Source of the DNA: Methanobacteriota archaeon
GTDB taxonomy: Archaea > Thermoplasmatota > Poseidoniia > Poseidoniales > Poseidoniaceae
Direction: 5' to 3'
DNA length: 5,117 bases
NCBI GenBank assembly: GCA_002719475.1
Contig: PBHQ01000026.1
Coordinates: forward strand, 1 to 5,117
In this document: in pieces, positions 1 through 5,117 of the stretch
How positions within the stretch are numbered: position 1 is the first letter of the stretch
Layout: the number at the start of each line of letters is the position of its first letter
Translations under genes and position numbers: made by a program
Notes under the pieces: model-generated
Databases searched by the model: none
Told to the model about the DNA's origin: nothing
Seen by the model: only the letters and a program-made list of their open reading frames with translations

Positions 1-384
1 AAAACATCCGATGAAGTGAGAGTTGAGAAATCTAAAGATGATTATTCAGAAAAATATCTCGATGTGAATGAAGCGACCATGGTCGCCATCATAATGACCA
101 TCCCTTGGGTGGTAGTGATTGCAACCTTGGGATTCTTCGACATCATCCCATGGGAATGGGCAATCATGGGAGGAGGTATCGGTTTCTTGGCAATTCTCCT
201 GTTTGGAGTTGCGAAACCAGATGCGATGGTTCGGATTGGGAGGCCTCTTTACAGATACAATTACGATAATATCGTCGCCGGTGAAAGACTTGTTCCAAAT
301 GTCGTCGATGATGATGGAGACTTACCGGGTGGTTGGACCAAGGAGCAATGGGGGAAATACGGAGACAACAGCAAGAAACGCTGA
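1..384 (+). CDS. Small two-helix membrane protein, unknown function, probably 5'-truncated
   Basis: I do not recognise this family. The frame is open from base 1 to a TGA at 382-384. The first possible start inside the window is a GTG at 16 (122 residues from there), but it has no Shine-Dalgarno-like sequence before it, so the true start may lie left of the window. Counting from that GTG, a charged N-terminus (1-20) is followed by two hydrophobic helices, about 21-41 and 48-66, separated by a short loop containing a Trp-Glu-Trp. A polar, Asp-rich C-terminal tail (about 67-122) ends in a basic Lys-Lys-Arg. This suggests a helical hairpin in the membrane with both termini on the same side, probably the cytoplasm. 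The stop codon directly abuts the stop of the convergent neighbour. That it is a real gene is likely from the consistent membrane-protein pattern; its function is unknown. Confidence 0.65.
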   Translation, partial: KTSDEVRVEKSKDDYSEKYLDVNEATMVAIIMTIPWVVVIATLGFFDIIPWEWAIMGGGIGFLAILLFGVAKPDAMVRIGRPLYRYNYDNIVAGERLVPNVVDDDGDLPGGWTKEQWGKYGDNSKKR

Positions 385-1305
385 TCAATCGTCCTTCATC
401 AAATCATAGATGTCTCCCACTCTCTGAATCCTGTTGTCAGCTGCCAACGGGTCCTCAAGTCCCGACAAAGTGTCTAGTTCCATGTCTTCAATCAATTCAG
501 TCTGGTCAATTTGTGGAATATCTGGCTCCAACTCTTCTCCAACATCTGCCTCAGCGTTTAGTACCGGCTGACTAACCGCTAATTGCTCCGAAACCATACT
601 GCCCCCAAGGTAAGGCTGTAGATCATTTATCTCGGCAGCAGTGCGGTCTAACTCCTCCATTTCACGGTGAATTGCTTGCCAATCTTCCAACCTGCGCAAA
701 CGCGCTAATGGTTGCACTCTCTTCGCCCGTGACAATTTACGACGAGCTACCAATATCGCAGGGAGTGGAAACAAAATCGCCATCAAGGTTGCGATTATGT
801 ATCCTTCACTAGACAATCCCTTCCAGACCTGCATGTGAACGGTTTGTTCGGCTTGAACTCCAAACGGTACTGTGGTCGAAACTCGGTGCATACCAGGAGA
901 AAGTTGCAACTCGGTTGAACAGTCCTCTCCTACTTGCCCGGACCATTGATGCAATACATTGCCTCTTGAGTCCAACATACTCCATGAGACATCTGTCGAA
1001 TTAGCCTCTTTGGTTTCATCGAAAACGAACTGACAATCAATTGTTGTAGGGACCATTCTAGCCATTAGCATCATATCGGGCACCTCAAAAGTGTGCATAC
1101 TTCGAAAACCTGCTTCGGGCTTGTTAACTTCTACATCACTGGTTTGACTTTGCGCAACAAGCCAAGCTGAATTCATTCCAACAATCATGAAAATCATCAA
1201 CAAGAAGGCTTGCTGTTGAGTCCGCTTTGCTTGTAATTCTGTAACTGGGTCATCTGCTCCTTCTGGAGAGGTTGGGGGGTCCTCTTCAGGAATCACGAAC
1301 ATCAC
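385..1305 (-). CDS. Two-helix membrane protein with a beta-rich extracytoplasmic domain, unknown function
   Basis: About 306 residues; not a family I recognise. An acidic, proline-rich N-terminus (1-30) precedes a hydrophobic helix (about 33-51). A domain of roughly 115 residues (52-167) has alternating beta-like stretches. It carries two cysteines, C91 and C129, that could form a disulfide, and an Asn-Ser-Thr sequon at N102. A second helix (about 168-187) is followed by Arg/Lys-rich residues (188-205) and then a long, increasingly acidic tail to 306. Positive charge after helix 2 supports a cytoplasmic tail and an outside-facing middle domain. The start is GTG at 1305 or ATG at 1302. An AGGAG (1315-1319) lies 9 bases before the GTG and 12 before the ATG, so GTG is slightly favoured. 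It overlaps the 3' end of mptE by 20 bases, suggesting translational coupling in one operon. A surface-exposed or envelope role is inferred from topology only. Confidence 0.75.
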   Translation of the reverse strand: MMFVIPEEDPPTSPEGADDPVTELQAKRTQQQAFLLMIFMIVGMNSAWLVAQSQTSDVEVNKPEAGFRSMHTFEVPDMMLMARMVPTTIDCQFVFDETKEANSTDVSWSMLDSRGNVLHQWSGQVGEDCSTELQLSPGMHRVSTTVPFGVQAEQTVHMQVWKGLSSEGYIIATLMAILFPLPAILVARRKLSRAKRVQPLARLRRLEDWQAIHREMEELDRTAAEINDLQPYLGGSMVSEQLAVSQPVLNAEADVGEELEPDIPQIDQTELIEDMELDTLSGLEDPLAADNRIQRVGDIYDLMKDD

Positions 1306-2140
1306 TCCATCTGACTCCTGTTAGATTGATGACTTCAGCCATCCATTCGAGTTTTCGTGATTTGATAAGAGAATCCGTGTTTCCACTCCATCTACCAACC
1401 TCGTCAGTTCTGAAACCACATAGGACAATTTTTTCTATGTCAACACCTACATGTTTTGCTAAAGCAATGGCTCTATCTCCGTCTGTGAATCCCCCTGGAT
1501 TAATTGTACCTTCAATGATTTCAGGACATTGATGCGTCAATATTATCGGAAGGGGGGAAGTAAGACATCTCTCCAACAAGTTCCTCCAATTTTCCATATT
1601 GTCTCCATGGGCATGCAAAATCAAAGGAGCCTTACGAATTAATGCTTCATCGAGATATGGATGGCCATCGGCATCCGAAACTACTGCTACAAGATTATTC
1701 CATGCACCTTCAGAATTTTCCAACTCGGAAAAAACCCCAATCGCCCCATCCGCAACTAAGATGGCATCTCCATAATTCATGCAAGCACGGAGTTCTTCTG
1801 CTTGGGCAGCAGCGCCTACAATTACAACACGTTTTGCTGAACATAGAGTTTCGGATATTTTTGACAGGCGCTTTTGCCTATTCTCTTGTTGCCACACAGA
1901 ACATTCTGTATCTGCAATCTTTTCAAGCAATGAATGAATACTCCGCCGATCTCTCTCGAGACTCCATCCAAATTCCTCTCTAATACGTTCCTGAATCTGA
2001 ATCAAAGGAGGTAACAAGGTGGCATTGGCTTCCGGCACGACTTTCGCAGCACCGATGATGACATCAAACCACTCCACAGATTCTCTCACTTCAGTCGTTT
2101 GTTTCAAAAACCCTCGACTTTGTTCGACGAATGATGCCAA
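1286..2140 (-). CDS. mptE: 6-hydroxymethyl-7,8-dihydropterin diphosphokinase, MptE type
   Basis: This matches the archaeal MptE-like family (PF01973, COG1634). Its characterised members transfer diphosphate from ATP to 6-hydroxymethyl-7,8-dihydropterin, an early step toward tetrahydromethanopterin or folate-type cofactors, in the cytoplasm. The family core is clear in the C-terminal two thirds: ADGA around 130-133, SDADG at 155-159, HAHGDN at 176-181, GGFTDGDRA at 216-224 and a CGF near 241-243. The acidic, His and Asn residues in these blocks are probably metal and nucleotide ligands. The helical N-terminal 100 residues are less conserved. Length (up to 284 residues) is slightly above the roughly 230-250 usual for the family. 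The only plausible start near 2140 is TTG, with no Shine-Dalgarno sequence; a GTG at 2089 would remove 17 residues and the overlap with priL. Which cofactor it serves cannot be read from this window. Confidence 0.9.
   Translation of the reverse strand: MASFVEQSRGFLKQTTEVRESVEWFDVIIGAAKVVPEANATLLPPLIQIQERIREEFGWSLERDRRSIHSLLEKIADTECSVWQQENRQKRLSKISETLCSAKRVVIVGAAAQAEELRACMNYGDAILVADGAIGVFSELENSEGAWNNLVAVVSDADGHPYLDEALIRKAPLILHAHGDNMENWRNLLERCLTSPLPIILTHQCPEIIEGTINPGGFTDGDRAIALAKHVGVDIEKIVLCGFRTDEVGRWSGNTDSLIKSRKLEWMAEVINLTGVRWSDVRDS
1315..1319 (-). promoter_or_regulatory. Shine-Dalgarno site inside the end of mptE
   Basis: The minus strand reads AGGAG here, within the last codons of mptE. It sits 9 bases before the GTG at 1305 and 12 before the ATG at 1302 of the downstream membrane-protein gene. 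It supports that start region and coupled translation of the two genes. An ATG at 1310 lies between them but meets a stop after two codons, so it is not the start. Confidence 0.6.
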
Positions 2141-3327
2141 TACCGATGGAGGTACCGGATATCTCTGACGAGGTCACTCTTGCCAGGTACCCTTTCCTGC
2201 CTCAATCGGGACCATGGATACAAATGATGGCTCAAACAGAAGGTATCGATTTAGATTCCCTGTTAGATTCAGAATTCTTAGAGGATACCCGTCGAAGAGG
2301 AAGGTTACGCTTAGTCGAATCCATTGCCAATGATGGAGGGGTGGATGCGATGGCCATGCGAGACATCCATACTCAAGAAGGGCGTTTGCTAGAGGCTTTC
2401 AGTTTCACATATTCAAGACTCGTAGCATGCGCTTGCGATCAAGAGGTTATTCTATCCAAATGGGCACAGGCTGAAGCAGAACGCGCAGAGAGATTACTGG
2501 CCATGGATATGGAGAATATCGAAAACATCGCCAAAACCTATCTTTCGGATATCCGCAAAGTAGAGGCGGTAATTGTTGGAAGCAAAGATAGCAGAAGTGG
2601 GGTGATCTGGGAAATCGGATTATCAGATTTTATCGAATTGGTTCCAGGAATAACTGGGCCACGTTGGCGATTACCTAATCAAGATTTAAACAAAGGGTGG
2701 ATAACCCTCAGAGAGGAATCTAATTATTCGAGCCAAGCCAAATTAGCACGATTATTAAGACAGAGAATCAAAAATGAAATTCTCAAAGATGCACTTCTCA
2801 AAAGTGATAATTTGAATGATGAATTAGTCATGAGGTTAGCGGAAGCAACCGCCATGGTGGTTGGCTTACTACAACATAGAGCCAGTACTGATCTGCAATT
2901 GAGTGGGGCGGATGTAGAAGATTGGCCCCCTTGTATGAAAAAAGCAGTAGCGGAATTGGAACAGGGCGTCAATGTAAATCACTTCGGAAGACTGTTTCTT
3001 GCTTCAATGGCAAGAACCATGGGCATTCCAACTGAGAATTGTGTTGAATTCTTTCATAACGCACCGGATTTCAACGCTGAAACGACGAGTTACCAAGTAG
3101 GTCACGTCTATGATAGAGAATATACGCCTGCAGGGTGTGGAAAATTGAAATTAAATGCGCGCTGTGCTGTCATGACGGGTGATGACAGTCTTTGTGACCA
3201 AAGTTGGATGGATCATCCACTAAAATATCTCAGAGCGAAACAACGCTCTAGATTGCGTGACTCCGAGCGCGCTCAAGATGCGGTAGAAACTAACGAAGGA
3301 ACGGACAAAACGCGCGATGGTTCATGA
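2131..3327 (+). CDS. priL: DNA primase large subunit PriL
   Basis: Archaeal/eukaryotic-type primase large subunit. It pairs with the catalytic subunit PriS to make primers for replication, and its C-terminal domain holds a 4Fe-4S cluster. The N-terminus carries the family's YPFL segment (20-23), followed by a helical PriS-binding-type region. The C-terminal iron-sulfur domain has all four expected cysteines: C268 in a Pro-Pro-Cys motif, then C336, C345 and C355. Between them lie an NHFGR-type block (283-287), PDF (312-314) and YQVGHVYD (321-328), all characteristic of the family. A charged tail (about 369-398) follows the conserved domain. Length (398) is normal for archaeal PriL. Starts at 2131, 2134 or 2146 are all compatible with the family N-terminus; none has a Shine-Dalgarno sequence, which fits a leaderless transcript. 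The gene for PriS is not in the window. It is probably co-transcribed with the DUF373 gene 35 bases downstream. Confidence 0.93.
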   Translation: MMPIPMEVPDISDEVTLARYPFLPQSGPWIQMMAQTEGIDLDSLLDSEFLEDTRRRGRLRLVESIANDGGVDAMAMRDIHTQEGRLLEAFSFTYSRLVACACDQEVILSKWAQAEAERAERLLAMDMENIENIAKTYLSDIRKVEAVIVGSKDSRSGVIWEIGLSDFIELVPGITGPRWRLPNQDLNKGWITLREESNYSSQAKLARLLRQRIKNEILKDALLKSDNLNDELVMRLAEATAMVVGLLQHRASTDLQLSGADVEDWPPCMKKAVAELEQGVNVNHFGRLFLASMARTMGIPTENCVEFFHNAPDFNAETTSYQVGHVYDREYTPAGCGKLKLNARCAVMTGDDSLCDQSWMDHPLKYLRAKQRSRLRDSERAQDAVETNEGTDKTRDGS

Positions 3328-3353
3328 AGGGAAGACCTCCTGCCTAACATGAA

Positions 3354-3362
3354 CGAAGGGGG
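3354..3362 (+). promoter_or_regulatory. Ribosome binding site deciding between two DUF373 starts
   Basis: A purine run, CGAAGGGGG, lies in the short gap after priL. It leaves no space before the ATG at 3363 but a normal 9-base space before the in-frame GTG at 3372. On spacing alone this favours GTG; on codon preference it favours ATG. The first conserved family residues (from about residue 7) are kept in either case. Confidence 0.4.
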
Positions 3363-4493
3363 ATGGAGAAAGTGACGCGAACCCTCATCCTTACAGTCGA
3401 CAGGGATGATGACTTAGGTTCTAAAGCCGCCATCAGAGGCCCTGTGGTTGGAAGACGGCAAGTCTTGACCGCTGCACTTCGCTTGGGAATTGCAGACCCA
3501 GAAGAAAGTGATACTAATGCTATTCTAGGAGCATTAAATCAACATGATTCTTTGGCTGAGGGTTCTGAAAGTGGAGACGATGTTGAAATCGCTATCCTAA
3601 CTGGAGATGAAAAAGTCGGTGTTCGTTCTGACCGCGCTATCGCTGCTCAACTTGAGGAAGTCGTAGCAGAGTTTCAACCGGATCGCGCCATACTGGTAAC
3701 TGATGGTGCAGAAGATGAGTCGGTTCTGCCAATCCTCCAAAGTCAGGTAAGAATTGATCATGTGCAGAAGATAATCGTCAAACAATCAAAAGGAATTGAA
3801 AGTACCTATTACTACATTGTCAAGGCTCTTGAAGACCCAAAATGGCGAGCCAAGATGTTGGTTCCAATCGCAGTCATCCTAATGATTATTGGAATGGGAA
3901 TAATGCTTCCTGATGATATCGGCGCCTTACTTATTGGTGGTCTGCCCTTCGTCTTTGGATTCTATCTATTGGCCAAAGGTCTTGGATTGGAGAACACTCT
4001 TGGAAGAGTTGTTGCTGAAATGCGAGAGAATGCGGATGCTGCCATGTTCTCATCATTGATGTGGGCCGGTTCTGTTTTCGCCGCAATCTTCGCTGTGGCA
4101 CAGGCTTGGTCTGAATACACCGGCAGAATAGGAGCGGGTGATTCTCGAGGCATTGCATATCTTTCAGCAGTTCACCAATCATTAGCATGGATCATCATCG
4201 TTTTCCTATTGACTACTGCTGGATTGATGATACTCAAACTCAGACGAGGGTCTTTCAGTGGTCGATTAATCATCCTTGCAGCCTTTGGAATGATGGTTTA
4301 TTCCTTCCTTAATCAAGCAATGAATATCGCCATCGAAGTATTGGGAGGAGAATCTTACCAATTTAACGTCGGACAAATAATTGCAGATGGAAGTGAACCA
4401 CTAGCATGGTTGGCAGTTCTATGGTTAACTATGACTATTGTACGCGGCCTACAAGATCGTCAGGCCAGCGGCGAAAGATACTGGGGCATCTAA
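3363..4493 (+). CDS. DUF373 family membrane protein
   Basis: Belongs to the archaeal DUF373 family (PF04123), whose biochemical role is not established. The soluble N-terminal domain (1-160) shows the family's acidic blocks in order: VDRDDDLG at 12-19, GPVVGR at 26-31, ADPEESDTNA at 44-53, GDEKVGVRSD at 81-90, TDGAEDE at 113-119, and KQSKGIESTYYY at 140-151. The second half has about six hydrophobic helices (roughly 165-183, 186-205, 228-248, 269-291, 300-321, 339-361) and a short polar tail, so this is an integral membrane protein with a probably cytoplasmic N-domain. The ATG at 3363 directly touches a GGGGG run (3358-3362), leaving no spacing. A GTG at 3372, in the same frame, sits 9 bases after that run and may be the real start (373 residues). 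It follows priL with a 35-base gap and is probably in the same operon. Its stop is one base from that of the convergent zinc-ribbon gene. Confidence 0.88.
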   Translation: MEKVTRTLILTVDRDDDLGSKAAIRGPVVGRRQVLTAALRLGIADPEESDTNAILGALNQHDSLAEGSESGDDVEIAILTGDEKVGVRSDRAIAAQLEEVVAEFQPDRAILVTDGAEDESVLPILQSQVRIDHVQKIIVKQSKGIESTYYYIVKALEDPKWRAKMLVPIAVILMIIGMGIMLPDDIGALLIGGLPFVFGFYLLAKGLGLENTLGRVVAEMRENADAAMFSSLMWAGSVFAAIFAVAQAWSEYTGRIGAGDSRGIAYLSAVHQSLAWIIIVFLLTTAGLMILKLRRGSFSGRLIILAAFGMMVYSFLNQAMNIAIEVLGGESYQFNVGQIIADGSEPLAWLAVLWLTMTIVRGLQDRQASGERYWGI

Positions 4494-4494
4494 A

Positions 4495-4929
4495 TCATTC
4501 AAAGAATGTTGATTCCATCATGCAACTAGGACAATTTACCTTGATTGGTCTGATTGAGGGGATGCCTAAAGGCGCATTGCAATGAGGGCAGATTATTGCT
4601 TCAGTAATTTCTTGTGCGCGTTGCTGAGAATTAGCACTAGGATCGTACTTCATGCGATACCTGTGTGCGTCCTGAACTCTTTGAGCAGTGGCTGGAGCGG
4701 GAGTATTGAATTGCTCCTCTGGTGAAGATGAATACTGGTCTGGACTAGTTTGGAATGCTTGATCTGGATTGTTTCCATGGTTGATGGCGCTGAGGTAGTC
4801 ATCCACCATCTTCAACAACGCATCCATCTGGATATTCTGCTCCCTCGAAATGCGTTCAGCAGCCAATAGACGTTCATATTCATCCATATTTGCAAGCGAT
4901 GCGATGACTTCTCCTGTCAAGCCAGACAT
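4495..4929 (-). CDS. Small protein with C-terminal CPxC...CPxC zinc ribbon
   Basis: 144 residues, no family name recognised. The N-terminal part (about 5-50) is helical and charged with heptad-like leucines and methionines, possibly a short coiled coil. Residues 51-85 form a linker rich in Gln, Ser, Pro and Asn, probably disordered. The C-terminus holds two cysteine knuckles, C114-P-H-C117 and C133-P-S-C136, separated by a 15-residue loop that includes PLGIP and IRPIKV; this spacing is that of a zinc ribbon. No membrane segment is visible, so it is probably cytoplasmic. The ATG at 4929 has an AAGG (4937-4940) 7 bases upstream on its strand and an ATATAT element about 48 bases upstream. A role in nucleic-acid or protein binding is plausible for a zinc ribbon but is inference only. 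Confidence 0.78.
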   Translation of the reverse strand: MSGLTGEVIASLANMDEYERLLAAERISREQNIQMDALLKMVDDYLSAINHGNNPDQAFQTSPDQYSSSPEEQFNTPAPATAQRVQDAHRYRMKYDPSANSQQRAQEITEAIICPHCNAPLGIPSIRPIKVNCPSCMMESTFFE

Positions 4930-4973
4930 ATATTCGCCTTGAAGGTCTGAATGAAGAGTCTTTTGGCTATTCG

Positions 4974-4979
4974 ATATAT
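4974..4979. promoter_or_regulatory. Candidate TATA box in a divergent intergenic region
   Basis: ATATAT, a palindrome, lies in the gap between the leftward zinc-ribbon gene (starts 4929) and the rightward gene at the right edge. With the usual archaeal spacing of about 26-27 bases, leftward transcription would begin near 4950. That gives a leader of about 20 bases that includes the AAGG before ATG 4929. Rightward transcription would begin near 5003. No convincing BRE element is seen on either side. Assignment to the leftward gene is the better supported of the two. Confidence 0.35.
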
Positions 4980-5002
4980 GCTAATTGACTCATCTATGTT
5001 CG

Positions 5003-5053
5003 ATGCCGTCTGAAGAAGGCTTCAAAGAGGGTGGGCGTGGCGCCGAGGGCTGA
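5003..5053 (+). other. Possible 16-codon upstream reading frame
   Basis: An ATG at 5003 opens a 16-residue frame rich in Gly and Glu that ends in a TGA at 5051-5053. That stop overlaps the GAGGAG in front of the ATG at 5063, a geometry that would allow translation to restart on the next gene. The ATG lies about 27 bases after the ATATAT element, the place where a leaderless transcript would begin. It could equally be chance; a reading frame this short has no statistical weight on its own. Confidence 0.2.
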
Positions 5054-5062
5054 GGAGCCAAC

Positions 5063-5117
5063 ATGGCAAGAGCTCGAAATCGCAGGAAAGGAAGTGGGGC
5101 GGCAGCCGGAAGCAGTA
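5063..5117 (+). CDS. Start of a rightward gene cut by the window edge, basic N-terminus
   Basis: An ATG at 5063 follows GAGGAG (5052-5057) by 5 bases, a good ribosome-binding arrangement. The frame stays open to the end of the window (18 full codons). The visible N-terminus, MARARNRRKGSG, is strongly basic and then Ala/Gly/Ser-rich. In-frame TGA at 5051-5053 rules out a longer version in this frame. A competing frame, from GTG at 5031 or 5037, is also open to the edge and its translation contains a Pro-Thr-Trp-Gln-Glu-Leu-Glu stretch that also looks protein-like. Only sequence beyond the edge can decide. The product cannot be identified from so few residues. Confidence 0.45.
   Translation, partial: MARARNRRKGSGAAAGSS

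Noticed and set aside
119..575. Rightward frames at 119-409 and 333-575
   Set aside because: The first overlaps gene 1 in another frame and the second is mostly antisense to the downstream membrane-protein gene; neither has a supported start or domain.
1272..1983. Rightward open frames at 1272-1532 and 1642-1983
   Set aside because: They lie antisense to mptE, which has unmistakable family motifs; their translations show no domain-like pattern.
2151..2191. Two GGTACC palindromes 35 bases apart near the priL start
   Set aside because: Six-base palindromes at this frequency are expected by chance; both fall in priL codons and flank no repeat that would suggest an operator.
2724..2972. Leftward open frame inside priL
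   Set aside because: It is antisense to the conserved primase coding sequence and has a low-complexity Ser/Ala/Leu translation typical of shadows.
3931..4188. Leftward open frames opposite the DUF373 membrane helices
   Set aside because: They mirror the codons of a recognised membrane protein; no independent ribosome-binding site or motif is visible.
5085..5117. CCGGAAGCAG near the right edge, partly like the conserved core of archaeal SRP RNA
   Set aside because: The expected longer core around the GGAA tetraloop is not present, the preceding bases do not form a visible helix 8, and the stretch reads as protein coding in at least one frame.

Overview
The window reads as a compact archaeal chromosome segment. 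Three proteins are recognisable from sequence alone, and all belong to archaeal families: the large subunit of DNA primase (PriL) with its four iron-sulfur cysteines, an MptE-type 6-hydroxymethyl-dihydropterin diphosphokinase, and a DUF373 membrane protein. Moderate GC, very tight packing, mixed ATG/GTG/TTG starts and many membrane or zinc-ribbon proteins of unknown function fit a marine Euryarchaeota-type genome such as Poseidoniia (Marine Group II/III). The lineage is an inference; no marker here settles it. No mobile element, CRISPR array, tRNA or rRNA was seen.

Layout, left to right. (1) A small two-helix membrane protein, probably cut by the left edge, runs rightward to 384. (2) A leftward pair, mptE (2140-1286) then a two-helix membrane protein (1305-385), overlaps by about 20 bases and looks like one operon; its end abuts gene 1 with no base between the stop codons. 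(3) A rightward pair, priL (2131-3327) then the DUF373 gene (3363-4493), is separated by 35 bases and probably co-transcribed. The first codons of priL and mptE overlap head-to-head, so each promoter must lie at least partly within the other gene. (4) A small leftward gene (4929-4495) encodes a coiled N-terminus, a Ser/Pro/Gln linker and a C-terminal zinc ribbon; its stop lies one base from the DUF373 stop. (5) A divergent intergenic region (4930-5062) with an ATATAT element leads to the start of a rightward gene cut by the right edge.

Roles: priL gives replication priming, mptE gives pterin cofactor (folate or methanopterin type) synthesis, and the others have unknown functions. Nothing links these genes into one defined pathway. 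The most notable points are architectural: overlapping divergent starts, two gap-free convergent junctions, and a possible small upstream reading frame before the right-edge gene.
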